Assembly: GCF_900116765.1 (NCBI RefSeq)
Contig: NZ_UETC01000001.1
Span: forward strand, 434,001-498,000
Reading direction: 5' to 3'
DNA: 64,000 nucleotides
DNA from: Jannaschia seohaensis
GTDB lineage: Bacteria; Pseudomonadota; Alphaproteobacteria; Rhodobacterales; Rhodobacteraceae
A program made the translations under genes and the position numbers. Below, piece after piece: positions 17,518-25,768 of the stretch; position 1 is the stretch's first letter, and the number at the start of each line of letters is the position of its first letter. The notes under the pieces were generated by a model. It worked only from the letters and a program-made list of their open reading frames with translations. It ran no database searches and was not told the DNA's origin.

Positions 17518-19713
17518 TCACAAAAAGCTCTGCGGGTCGATATCGATACTCAGCCTAGCCGACCGGGGCACCTCGACCTGCGCCACCCAGCGGGCGAGCG
17601 CCGCCTGGATCGGCGACTGCCGCGGCGCCTTCACCAGCAGGCGCACCCGGTGACGGCCGCGGATGCGCGCGATGGGGGCGGGGGCCGGGCCGAATACCTC
17701 GGCTCCGACCTCCTCCATCACCTCCGCGCGGCGGGCCAGCGCCTCGCCCAGGGCAAAGGCGGTGCGCTGATCGGGATCCGAGATCACGATCCCCGCCATG
17801 CGCCCGAAGGGCGGGACGCCCGCGGCGCGGCGCTGCGCCGCCTCCTCCGCCCAAAATCCTTCCTCGTCGCCGGACAGGATCGCACGGATCACCGGGTGCT
17901 CCGGCTGATAGGTCTGGAGCAGCGCCACGCCTGGCTTGTCCGCCCGCCCGGCCCGGCCCGAGACCTGGCGCATCAGCTGAAACGTCCGCTCGGCCGCGCG
18001 CAGGTCCGAGCCCTGAAGCCCCAGGTCGGCATCGATCACGCCCACCAGGGTCAGGTTCGGAAAGTTGTGCCCCTTGGCCACCAGCTGCGTGCCGACGACG
18101 ATATCGGCACCGCCCGCCGCGATCTCCTCGACTCGGGCTTTCAGCGCGCGGGCCGAGCCGAAGAGGTCCGAGGACAGGATCGCCATCCGCGCCTCGGGGA
18201 AGAGGGTCGCGACCTCCTCGCCCATCCGCTCCACCCCCGGGCCGGCGACGGCCATCTTGCCCTCGACCCCGCAGGAGGGGCAGGTTTCGGGTATCGGGGC
18301 CGTCTCGCCGCATTGGTGGCACATCAGGCGGCGCTGGAACCGGTGCTCCACCATGCGCGCGTCGCATTGGTGGCAGCCGACCTGCTGGCCGCAGGCCCGG
18401 CACAGCGTCACCGGCGCATAGCCCCGGCGGTTGAGGAAGATCAGCGACTGCTCCCCGTCGATCAGGCGCTGTTCGATCGCGGCCTGTAGGGTGGGTGAAA
18501 CCCACCGCCCCGATGGCAGCTCCTCGGCGCGCATGTCGATGGCGCGCAGCTTGGGCATCCGCGCCTCGCCGAAGCGCGAGGTCAGGTCGAGCCGCGCGTA
18601 TTTGCCCTGCTCAGCATTGGCCCAGGTCTCCAGCGAGGGCGTGGCCGAGGCCAGCACCACCTGCGCGCCTTCGCAGGCGGCGCGCAGCACCGCCATGTCG
18701 CGGGCGGAATAGAGCACGCCGTCCTCCTGCTTGTAGGAGGTGTCGTGCTCCTCATCGACGACGATCAGCCCGAGATCGCGGAAGGGCAGGTAGAGCGACG
18801 AGCGCGCGCCCACCACCAGCCGCGCCTGCCCTTCGGCGGCCTTGCGCCAGGTGCGGCGGCGTTCGGCCTGGGTGACGCCGGAATGCCATTCGGCGGGGCG
18901 GGCGCCGAAACGGGCCTCGACCCGGGTCAGGAACTCGGCCGTCAGCGCGATCTCGGGCAGCAGGACGAGGGCCTGGCGGCCGCGGGCGAGGCATTCGGCG
19001 ACGGCCTCCAGATATACCTCGGTTTTCCCGGAGCCGGTCACGCCCTTGAGCAGCGTCGTGCCGTAGCCCCCGGCGCGAATGGCGGCCCGCAGGGTTTCCG
19101 CCGCGTCGGCCTGATCGAGTGCGAGCGGCTTGCCCGGGCGCGCGGGATCCAGTGGCGGAAAGTCGGCATCCCGCGCCAGCGCCTGCTCCAAGACCGCGCC
19201 CGAGGCGACCAGACCCTTGACGACCCCCGCCGAGACGCCCGCCGCCTCGGCCAGTTCGGTCGCGCCGAACACATCCGCCGGCCGGTCGCGCAGCACGTCG
19301 AGCACCTTGTCGCGCGCCTCGGTCCGGCGGTCCGGCTCCCCGGTGCCCAGCGCGTAGACCTTGCGCTTGCCCGGCGGCTCCCCCAGCCCCGGCGCGCGGA
19401 GGGCGAGGCGCAGCATCGCCACCAGGGGTGTCAGCGTGTAGCCGCCCGCCCGCTCCAGGAAGTCGCGGAACTCTGGGCGCATCGGCGGCACGTCCAGAAC
19501 AGTCAGGATCGGGCGCAGCTTCTCGATCGGCCAGTCGCCCTCCGCCGGGCCCCAGACGACGCCCAGCACGGTGCGAGGGCCCAGCGGCACCTTGACGAAA
19601 TCGCCCTCCGTCACGCCGCCCGCCGGCGCGCGGTAATCCAGCGCGCGGTCCAGAGGCTGTGTGGTCAGGACGGCGACGGGAGCGCCTGCGGGGTAGTGGG
19701 CCATCCGTCCCAT
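17518..19713 (-). CDS. priA: Primosomal replication protein N' (DNA helicase PriA)
   Basis: A 731-residue superfamily-2 helicase that reloads the replicative helicase at stalled forks. The N-terminal DNA-binding domain is followed by the helicase core with Walker A GVTGSGKTEVY (about 235), DEEH box (VVDEEHDTSYKQ), SATPSLE, and the zinc-binding cysteines (CRACGQQVGCHQC, CHQCGE, CPSCG), then motifs V-VI (VGTQLVAKGHNFPN, QVSGRAGR). Length is that of a full PriA. Starts at 19713 or, three codons later, 19704. It appears to be a single-gene unit. Confidence 0.95.
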   Translation of the reverse strand: MGRMAHYPAGAPVAVLTTQPLDRALDYRAPAGGVTEGDFVKVPLGPRTVLGVVWGPAEGDWPIEKLRPILTVLDVPPMRPEFRDFLERAGGYTLTPLVAMLRLALRAPGLGEPPGKRKVYALGTGEPDRRTEARDKVLDVLRDRPADVFGATELAEAAGVSAGVVKGLVASGAVLEQALARDADFPPLDPARPGKPLALDQADAAETLRAAIRAGGYGTTLLKGVTGSGKTEVYLEAVAECLARGRQALVLLPEIALTAEFLTRVEARFGARPAEWHSGVTQAERRRTWRKAAEGQARLVVGARSSLYLPFRDLGLIVVDEEHDTSYKQEDGVLYSARDMAVLRAACEGAQVVLASATPSLETWANAEQGKYARLDLTSRFGEARMPKLRAIDMRAEELPSGRWVSPTLQAAIEQRLIDGEQSLIFLNRRGYAPVTLCRACGQQVGCHQCDARMVEHRFQRRLMCHQCGETAPIPETCPSCGVEGKMAVAGPGVERMGEEVATLFPEARMAILSSDLFGSARALKARVEEIAAGGADIVVGTQLVAKGHNFPNLTLVGVIDADLGLQGSDLRAAERTFQLMRQVSGRAGRADKPGVALLQTYQPEHPVIRAILSGDEEGFWAEEAAQRRAAGVPPFGRMAGIVISDPDQRTAFALGEALARRAEVMEEVGAEVFGPAPAPIARIRGRHRVRLLVKAPRQSPIQAALARWVAQVEVPRSARLSIDIDPQSFL

Positions 19714-19887
19714 ATCGGCGCTGCGGCCAGCGGGGGGAAGGGGCGGCGCCGCGTGCCGGCCTATCCTGTCTTACTGCGCCTTGTCCCTGCGCAATCGCGA
19801 CGGACTCATGGGAAGCCGGGCGCGCGATATGTCGGCGATGCGGGACAAAGCGGTCGTCGGAAAGGGGAAGAGGATCCGATCCGTGAC

Positions 19888-19901
19888 TTGATGAAAATCA
19901 A
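19888..19901 (+). promoter_or_regulatory. FnrL/FNR box, perfect match
   Basis: TTGAT-GAAA-ATCAA is an exact TTGAT-N4-ATCAA site, the consensus for the oxygen-sensing regulator FnrL/FNR in Rhodobacteraceae. Its centre (19894.5) lies about 42 bp upstream of the position where a TATGAA -10-like hexamer (19926-19931) would place transcription start. That is the geometry of an FNR-activated class II promoter. It is the only such perfect site I found in the window. Confidence 0.7.
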
Positions 19902-19926
19902 GGCGTGATATGACGTTTGCAAAAGT

Positions 19927-20595
19927 ATGAATGTCGAGGGGCCGACGCGGTTCGGTGAAGAAGGGCTCTCACTGGAATTCGGTGTGCGGATCTTGGAAAT
20001 GACGTTCCTTTTGGAAATCGCCTACACCAGTGTTGTTTTCGTAGCCCTATACTTGCTTGCGGATTTTGTTAGCGGCCTCTTCCATTGGGCTGAGGATACT
20101 CTGGGCGCGGATGACACGCCGATTTGGGGCCCGTTATTTGCGGCTCCCAATTCGAGGCATCACTCGGACCCGTCGGCAATGCTCAAGATTCACTGGCTCA
20201 GGAACAACAGCCTCTTGGTCGGGGCATGCGTCGGTCTCGCCATGGTTTTTTGGGTTTTTGGAGCTTTGACCTGGCACGTCGTCGTTTTCGCCTTCTTCAC
20301 CGGCACTGCCCAGCAGGTTCACAGGTTCTCTCACGCGCCAAGCGCGCGTCTGCCGAGGTTCGTCCGCTTGCTTCAGCGGATGCACGTCCTGCAAGATGCG
20401 CGGCATCACTGGGGCCACCACAGGGCTCCGCATCTGACGCGCTACTGCGTGGTGACGCCGTGGCTCAATCCTGTGCTGGACAGGATCAAATTCTGGCGTG
20501 TGATGGATCGGCTTTTCGTCCCGATCTTCGGGGCGCCACGCAGGTCGGACCTATGTGAAAAGCCTTGGTACCGCGCCCAAGGGTTCTGGGCATAG
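19927..20595 (+). CDS. CarF/TMEM189 (Kua)-family lipid desaturase
   Basis: A 222-residue (or shorter) membrane protein of the lipid-desaturase family that includes myxobacterial CarF and human TMEM189/PEDS1, which form the vinyl-ether bond of plasmalogens. The histidine pattern is complete: FHWAED, NSRHHSDP, QVHRFSHA and the C-terminal HHWGHHRAPHLTRYC followed by WLNP and FWR. The final block is nearly diagnostic. Base composition is clearly lower in G+C than its neighbours, with many TTG, TTT and TAT codons, suggesting recent acquisition. The ATG at 19927 has no ribosome binding site and would lie upstream of the transcript predicted from the FnrL box; GTG 19984 or ATG 19999 (MTFLLEIAYTS, just before TM1) may be the real start. 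Confidence 0.82.
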   Translation: MNVEGPTRFGEEGLSLEFGVRILEMTFLLEIAYTSVVFVALYLLADFVSGLFHWAEDTLGADDTPIWGPLFAAPNSRHHSDPSAMLKIHWLRNNSLLVGACVGLAMVFWVFGALTWHVVVFAFFTGTAQQVHRFSHAPSARLPRFVRLLQRMHVLQDARHHWGHHRAPHLTRYCVVTPWLNPVLDRIKFWRVMDRLFVPIFGAPRRSDLCEKPWYRAQGFWA

Positions 20596-20720
20596 ATCAG
20601 CGATATGGCTGGGGCGAATTGAGTGGCGGAAATGGGCTTCAAGCAGATATCGTGCCCCCAAGTCTCGCGCCTCCATCCGCCCCATGAAAAGCGAACCGTC
20701 AGGCCGAAGGCCCGGCCGCC

Positions 20721-21347
20721 TCATACGGCCCGCCGCGTCAGCGCAGTCAGCAGGGCCATCCCCATCAGCGCCGCGCCCCCCGCGCGGCCCAGCGCGCGCA
20801 GGACCGGGGGGCGTCGCAGCCGGTCGCGCAGGCGCGCGGCGAGCAAGGCGTAGATCAGTGCGTTCAACACGGCGAGCGTGACGAAGGTCGAGATCAGCAC
20901 CGCGAATTGGGGGACGAGCGCGGCGGCCGGGTCCACGAATTGCGGCACGAAGGCGATGAAGAACACGATGCTCTTGGGGTTGAGCGCGGTCACCACCGCC
21001 GCGTGCCAGAAGACGGCCCGCCCGCCGATCTCCCCCTCGGGGGTGTCGCCTAAGGTGAGCCCTCCGGCCGCGCGCCAGAGCCGCCAGCCCATCCAGAGCA
21101 GATAGACCGCGCCAACCCATTTCAGCACCGTGAACAGCGTTGCCGACGCCAGGACCAGAGCCCCAAGCCCTGCGAGCGATGCCGTCATCGCCGCCGCGTC
21201 TCCCAAGGCCACCCCGGCCGCCGAAGACAAGGCCACGCGGCGGCCCTGCGACAACGCATAGCTCATCACCAGCAGGATCGTCGGTCCAGGGATCGTGAGC
21301 ACGGCCATGGAGGCGGCCGCGAAGGCGAGCCAGAGGGTCAGATCCAT
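20721..21347 (-). CDS. LysE/RhtB family amino-acid exporter
   Basis: A 208-residue inner-membrane protein with six predicted helices. The LysE family signature [19 protein letters not shown] lies at residues 19-37, and the second conserved loop ([19 protein letters not shown]) near 121-139 carries the NPK motif. Such proteins export amino acids such as homoserine, threonine or lysine, or related metabolites; the substrate is not predictable. It is divergent from the transaldolase gene across a 65-bp spacer that contains a TTAGCGCTAA palindrome. Confidence 0.88.
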   Translation of the reverse strand: MDLTLWLAFAAASMAVLTIPGPTILLVMSYALSQGRRVALSSAAGVALGDAAAMTASLAGLGALVLASATLFTVLKWVGAVYLLWMGWRLWRAAGGLTLGDTPEGEIGGRAVFWHAAVVTALNPKSIVFFIAFVPQFVDPAAALVPQFAVLISTFVTLAVLNALIYALLAARLRDRLRRPPVLRALGRAGGAALMGMALLTALTRRAV

Positions 21348-21368
21348 GCCATTTGTCCTCAGGTGACG

Positions 21369-21378
21369 TTAGCGCTAA
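21369..21378. promoter_or_regulatory. LacI-type operator candidate (TTAGCGCTAA)
   Basis: A perfect 10-bp palindrome with the CG-centred form used by LacI-family sugar regulators, located between divergent lysE and transaldolase genes and 35 bp before the transaldolase ATG. A degenerate version (GTTAGCGCCA, 36404-36413) lies in the idnO/idnD divergent spacer. No LacI-family gene is in the window. Confidence 0.4.
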
Positions 21379-21412
21379 ACAGCGTCCAAATCGCAACGGC
21401 CGGGAGGACGCC

Positions 21413-22066
21413 ATGAAATTCTTCGTAGATACCGCCGATATCGACGCCATCCGAGAACTCAACGATCTCGGCATGATCGACGGGGTGACCACGAACCCGT
21501 CGCTGATCCTCAAGTCCGGGCGCGACATCCTGGAAGCTACCAAGGAGATCTGCGATCTGGTCGACGGTCCGGTCTCGGCCGAAGTGGTGGCGACCGATTT
21601 CGATCAGATGCTGAAGGAAGGCGAGCATCTGGCGGGAATTGCGGAAAATGTCTGCGTCAAGGTGCCGCTGACCTGGGCCGGTCTGCGCGTGTGCAAGCTG
21701 CTCTCGGATGCCGGGACGCAGGTGAACGTGACCTTGTGCTTCTCGGCCAATCAGGCGCTCCTGGCGGCCAAGGCCGGGGCAAGCTTCATCTCGCCGTTCA
21801 TCGGCCGGCTCGACGACATCAATGTCGACGGCATGGACCTGATTCGCGACATCCGCGAGATCTACGACAATTACGACTTCAAGACCGAGATCCTGGCCGC
21901 CTCGATTCGCACGCCCAATCACATGAAGGAAGCCGCGCTGATCGGTGCCGACGTGGCCACCGCGCCGCCGAACGTGATCCAGGGCATGATCAAGCACCCG
22001 CTCACCGCGAGCGGCCTGGACCAGTTCGTGAAGGACGCGCAGCAGGCCGGCATCAAGATCGTCTGA
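21413..22066 (+). CDS. tal: Transaldolase (small, TalC/FSA-like type)
   Basis: A 217-residue enzyme of the short transaldolase/fructose-6-phosphate aldolase subfamily, working in the non-oxidative pentose phosphate pathway. The Schiff-base lysine is Lys83 in [22 protein letters not shown] (24-31), [11 protein letters not shown] and the [11 protein letters not shown] segment are all present. Length is exactly that of the family. The ATG at 21413 follows GGGAGGA. A 23-codon extension upstream crosses the operator and is not used. Choice between transaldolase and F6P aldolase activity cannot be settled here. Confidence 0.9.
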   Translation: MKFFVDTADIDAIRELNDLGMIDGVTTNPSLILKSGRDILEATKEICDLVDGPVSAEVVATDFDQMLKEGEHLAGIAENVCVKVPLTWAGLRVCKLLSDAGTQVNVTLCFSANQALLAAKAGASFISPFIGRLDDINVDGMDLIRDIREIYDNYDFKTEILAASIRTPNHMKEAALIGADVATAPPNVIQGMIKHPLTASGLDQFVKDAQQAGIKIV

Positions 22067-22140
22067 CCGGGCCTCGCCGGCAGGCTGCCCGGGCGCGCGC
22101 CTTGCCGGTCTGCCGTAGGGCGGACGGACCGGCACGCCTT

Positions 22141-22165
22141 GGCCCACAGGTCACACCTGTGGGCC
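22141..22165 (+). terminator. Perfect 11-bp stem-loop after transaldolase
   Basis: Arms GGCCCACAGGT / ACCTGTGGGCC with a 3-nt loop, 75 bp after the transaldolase stop and 92 bp before the DUF484 start. A terminator is likely, although no clear T-run follows; the hairpin could instead lie in the DUF484-xerC leader. Confidence 0.5.
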
Positions 22166-22256
22166 TATCTGTCAGAAGGCGTCGGATTTTCCCCCCTTCG
22201 TGCGCGACCGCCATGCTACGCCCCTTCCAAACGGCACAAGACCGGAAGAGGCAACG

Positions 22257-22958
22257 ATGAAGCAGACCACCATGCGGGTGGAGGAACAGGACTGGCGCGA
22301 CCGCATCCTGACCGACCCTGAGATGATCCTGGACGACCGCGACCTGATGCGCGCCCTGATCGCGGCCAACGAACGGGCGATGGGCTCCAATATCGTCGAT
22401 CTGCGGGGCATTGCGATGGAACGGCTCGAGGCACGGCTTGACCGCTTGGAGGATACCCACCGGGCGGTCATCGCGGCGGCCTATGAGAACCTCGCGGGCA
22501 CGAACCAGGTGAACCGCTGTGTGCTGCTGCTCCTGGAATGCGACACGTTCGGCGAGATCCTGGATCTGCTGGACGGTCAATTGCGCGATATCCTGCGGGT
22601 CGCGCGCATCCGCCTCGTACTGGAGGCCGACGATCCGTCCGCGCCCGCGCCGCACCCCTCCGTGGCGGTGGTGCCGCGCGGATTCGTGCAGGATTACGTC
22701 GCCCATGGGCGCGATATGCCGGCGCGAATCGTGACGCTGCGGCAATGCCATCCGGCCGCGCCGGAGATCTTCGACGAGGCGGCCGACTGGATCCGCTCCG
22801 AGGCGCTGCTGCGGCTCGATCTGGGCACCGGGGGCCTGGGCGGGATGCTCGCCTTCGGCTCGGAGGATCCGCACCAGTTCCGCGCCAATCAGGGGACCGA
22901 ACTGACGGCCTTCCTCTGCGGCGTGTTCGAGCGGCTGGCCCGCCGCCATCTGGCGTGA
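22257..22958 (+). CDS. DUF484 family protein
   Basis: A 233-residue protein of the DUF484 family (GAF-like fold), recognised by the N-terminal helical region, the MGSNIVDLRGIAMERLEARL segment (about 43-62) and its constant position immediately upstream of xerC. No biochemical role is established. The ATG at 22257 follows GGAAGAGG. Its TGA overlaps the GTG start of xerC, so the two are translationally coupled. Confidence 0.85.
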   Translation: MKQTTMRVEEQDWRDRILTDPEMILDDRDLMRALIAANERAMGSNIVDLRGIAMERLEARLDRLEDTHRAVIAAAYENLAGTNQVNRCVLLLLECDTFGEILDLLDGQLRDILRVARIRLVLEADDPSAPAPHPSVAVVPRGFVQDYVAHGRDMPARIVTLRQCHPAAPEIFDEAADWIRSEALLRLDLGTGGLGGMLAFGSEDPHQFRANQGTELTAFLCGVFERLARRHLA

Positions 22959-23881
22959 CGATCGAGACTAGCCCGGGCGCACGGGACGCCCTCCGGGCCT
23001 GGATCGACCATCTGCGGGCGCTCGATGGCGCCGCGGAGGCGACCTGCACGGCCTATGCGCGGGACGTGACCGGCTTCCTGGCCTTTCAGGCGGAGCATCG
23101 CGGCGGGCCGATGGGGCTGGCCGAGATCGGACGGCTCGGAACACCCGAGATGCGCGCCTGGATGGCGGCGGAGCGCATGCGCGGGACCGGCGCGCGCTCG
23201 GTCGCGCGGCGGCTCTCGGCGGTGAAGGGCTTCGTGCGCTGGCTTAGCGAGCGGGAGGGTTTCGACCCGACCGCGATCCTCTCGACGCGGGCGCCGAAGT
23301 TCCGCAAGCCACTGCCGCGCCCCCTGCCGGCTCCGGCGGCCAAGGATCTGATCGAGACGGTCGCGATGCAGCACGAGACCCCCTGGGTCGCCGCCCGCGA
23401 CGTTGCGGTCGTGACCGTTCTCTATGGCTGTGGCCTGCGCATCTCGGAGGGGCTGGGTCTCAAGGGCCGCGATGCCCCCCTGCCGGCGACGCTGCGCATC
23501 CGCGGCAAGGGCGGGAAAGAGCGGCTGGTGCCGGTGCTGCCCGCCGCGCGGGCGGCGGTCGACCGCTATGCCGCCCTCTGTCCGCATGACCTGACACCGG
23601 ACGGGCCGCTCTTTCGCGGGGTGCGGGGCGGGGCGCTGCACCCGGCCTTGGTGGCCGATGCGATGGCCCGGGCGCGGATGCAGCTGGGCCTGCCCTCCAC
23701 GGCCACACCCCACGCGCTGCGCCACAGCTTCGCGACCCATCTGCTGGAGGCGGGCGGCGATCTGCGCGCCATCCAGGAGCTGCTCGGCCATGCCTCCCTC
23801 TCGACGACCCAGGCCTATACGGCTGTCGATGCGGTCCATCTGATGGAAACCTATGCCAAGGCGCATCCCCACGGGCGCTAG
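22955..23881 (+). CDS. xerC: Tyrosine recombinase XerC
   Basis: A 308-residue site-specific recombinase that resolves chromosome dimers at dif together with XerD. The N-terminal SAM-like core-binding domain (1-100) is followed by the catalytic domain with Arg in YGCGLRISE, Lys in GKGGKERLVPV, H253-x2-R256 (HALRHSFATHLL), H279 (LLGHASLSTTQ) and the nucleophile Tyr288. The start is GTG within GTGA at the DUF484 stop. Context and domain layout fit housekeeping XerC rather than a phage or island integrase. Confidence 0.93.
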   Translation: MTIETSPGARDALRAWIDHLRALDGAAEATCTAYARDVTGFLAFQAEHRGGPMGLAEIGRLGTPEMRAWMAAERMRGTGARSVARRLSAVKGFVRWLSEREGFDPTAILSTRAPKFRKPLPRPLPAPAAKDLIETVAMQHETPWVAARDVAVVTVLYGCGLRISEGLGLKGRDAPLPATLRIRGKGGKERLVPVLPAARAAVDRYAALCPHDLTPDGPLFRGVRGGALHPALVADAMARARMQLGLPSTATPHALRHSFATHLLEAGGDLRAIQELLGHASLSTTQAYTAVDAVHLMETYAKAHPHGR

Positions 23882-24135
23882 GGGCCACCCGGGTCCGTCA
23901 TTCGTCCGTTGCCTGGCACGATGCGCGAATCGGGCGGAGATGGGAGGGATGACAGCGGGCGACTGGGCGCGTCAGCTCCGCCCATGGCCCGGGTGTCCCC
24001 TCGCGGGTCGGCGCTGGCCCAGCTTCGCGGGGACATTCGCCCCGCACCGGATCGCCGTGCCACGGATGGGCGACACCGCTTCCCCCGCGCCGCGCCGCCC
24101 CCTATGACGGATCCAAAAGACCGAGGATCCCCGCC

Positions 24136-25047
24136 ATGACCATCGCCAACAGCTCCCAGGGCTATGCCCCGGACCCGCGCAACGACGACGTGCTCGTCTA
24201 TGTCGATGGCGCCCTGGTGCCCCGGGCGCGGGCGACGGTTTCGGTCTTCGACAGCGGCTTCGTCCTGGGCGATGGCGTGTGGGAGGGGCTGCGCCTCGTG
24301 GAAGGACGGCTGTTGCAGCTGGACGCCCATCTCGACCGGCTGTGGGAGGGGGCGGGCTCGATCGACCTCGATATCGGCCGCACCCGGGAGGAGCTGGTCG
24401 CCGCCATCCGCGAGACGCTAGACGCCAACGGCATGACCGACGGCGTCCATATCCGGCTGATGCTGACGCGCGGGGTCAAGAGCACCGTCAACCAGGACCC
24501 CCGCTTCGTGACCGGGCGCGCCACGCTGGTGATCGTGGCCGAGTGGAAGGCGCCGCGCCCCACGGCCGAAAAGCCGGGCCTGACGCTGTTTACCTCGACC
24601 TTCCGCACCTCGGGGCCGGACGTGTTCGACCTGCGGCTCAACTCCCATAGCCGGCTCAACCTGATCCAGGCGCTTATCCAGGCGATCCACGCGGGCGCGG
24701 ACGAGGCGCTGATGCTGGATCCCCGGGGCTTCGTGGCCTCTTGCAACTCGACCAACTTCTTCATCGTCCGGGGGCGCGAGATCTGGACCTCGACCGGGGC
24801 CTATTCGTTCAAGGGCCTGACCCAGAGCGCGGTCATCGCCGGATGGCGCGCCGTCGGCGGGGTCGCGCGAGAGACGGACTTCACCCTCGCGCAGACCTAT
24901 GCCGCCGACGAGGCCTTCATCACCGGCACCCTGGGCGGGGTCACGCCGGTGACCCGGATCGACGGGCGCACGGTCGGCGACGGCACGCCCGGGCCTCTCA
25001 CGCGGGAGGTCGCCCAGGCGTATAAGGACTGGGTGATGCAGGGCTGA
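24136..25047 (+). CDS. Class IV (fold IV) PLP-dependent protein, apparently lysine-less
   Basis: A 303-residue protein of the branched-chain/D-amino-acid aminotransferase and ADC-lyase superfamily. It shows VYVDGALVPRARATVSVFD (20-38), GDGVWEGLRL, the EALMLDPRGFVASCNSTNFF segment and GTLGGVTPVTRIDG. At the place where the family has its Schiff-base Lys (three or four residues before the conserved Asn of the following helix), this protein reads NSHSRLN, with no Lys nearby. Either it binds PLP without the usual Lys, uses another residue or has lost transaminase activity. It seems monocistronic. Confidence 0.75.
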   Translation: MTIANSSQGYAPDPRNDDVLVYVDGALVPRARATVSVFDSGFVLGDGVWEGLRLVEGRLLQLDAHLDRLWEGAGSIDLDIGRTREELVAAIRETLDANGMTDGVHIRLMLTRGVKSTVNQDPRFVTGRATLVIVAEWKAPRPTAEKPGLTLFTSTFRTSGPDVFDLRLNSHSRLNLIQALIQAIHAGADEALMLDPRGFVASCNSTNFFIVRGREIWTSTGAYSFKGLTQSAVIAGWRAVGGVARETDFTLAQTYAADEAFITGTLGGVTPVTRIDGRTVGDGTPGPLTREVAQAYKDWVMQG

Positions 25048-25107
25048 GAGCGGGTCGGGTTTGGACCGCCACGGATCGCAGGGGGCGGGGCGCTCCCCGC
25101 GGCGGGC

Positions 25108-25132
25108 GGAACATTCCTAGGATTCGTTCGTT
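25108..25132 (+). promoter_or_regulatory. EcfG (general stress sigma) promoter upstream of the DUF3618 operon
   Basis: GGAAC (25108-25112), 16-bp spacer, CGTT (25129-25132) followed by TTTT. This is an exact match to the alphaproteobacterial EcfG consensus GGAAC-N16/17-CGTT. Transcription would start near 25138, leaving a leader of about 55 nt with GGAGAG before the ATG at 25193. Confidence 0.75.
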
Positions 25133-25192
25133 TTTGCTGCGACAGTTGGGCGCGCCATCTGCCGCGCTCCCAGCGGACGAACGGAGAGACCC

Positions 25193-25765
25193 ATGGCTGA
25201 CGAAACCTCGCAGATCCCGACCGGTTCAGGGCCTCATGGGGCCGACATCAGAACCGATGACGACCCGATCGAGACGACCCGGCACAAGGCCGAGGAAACG
25301 GCCGACGCGGTCAAGAGCCGGGCGCGGACCCTCGGGGACGAGGCCGCGCATGCGGCGCAGAACCTCGCCGCCAGCGCAAAGTCCCGCGCCACGGCGGAGA
25401 TCGACCGGCGCAGCAGTGCCGCGCGCGATGGGGCCGCCAGCGCGGTCGACGATACTGCGGAAACCCTGCGCTGCGCCGCCGAGCGGATGACGGAGGGCAC
25501 GCCCCAGGGCGAGGCTGCGGCCGAGGCGGCCGATACCGTCCACGGCATGGCTGACCGGATCCGAGAGACCTCGCCGCAGGACGTCCTCGATGCCACGAGC
25601 GATTTCGCGCGCCGCCACCCCGCCGCGTTCCTCGCGGGCGTTGCGGTCGCGGGCTTCGCCGCCGGGCGTTTCTTCAAGGCGTCGGCCCGGGCCACGTCCC
25701 TCCAGGACCGCGCCGTGACCGCGACCAGGCCCGCCCCCGGCGCCGCCGAAGCGAAAGGGGCCTGA
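25193..25765 (+). CDS. Predicted stress-induced membrane-anchored protein
   Basis: A 190-residue protein without a firm family. Residues 1-130 are hydrophilic, rich in Ala, Glu, Arg and Thr and helical, resembling desiccation or 'nutrient-deprivation' type proteins. A single hydrophobic segment (HPAAFLAGVAVAGFAAGRFF, about 143-162) anchors the C-terminal part in the membrane. It is the first gene of a three-gene operon behind an EcfG promoter; the next gene starts three bases after its stop. Function is inferred only from context: envelope protection in general stress. Confidence 0.7.
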   Translation: MADETSQIPTGSGPHGADIRTDDDPIETTRHKAEETADAVKSRARTLGDEAAHAAQNLAASAKSRATAEIDRRSSAARDGAASAVDDTAETLRCAAERMTEGTPQGEAAAEAADTVHGMADRIRETSPQDVLDATSDFARRHPAAFLAGVAVAGFAAGRFFKASARATSLQDRAVTATRPAPGAAEAKGA

Positions 25766-25768
25766 GCC

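Noticed and set aside
18484-18512. GGTGGGT-GAA-ACCCACC inverted repeat resembling a dispersed palindromic repeat
   Set aside because: It lies inside priA and encodes part of the normal RWVSPTL sequence of PriA; no disruption, so probably coincidence.
22955-23881. Integrase marking a mobile island
   Set aside because: The protein is XerC-like, coupled to DUF484 as in many proteobacteria, with no att-like repeats, tRNA or phage genes nearby.
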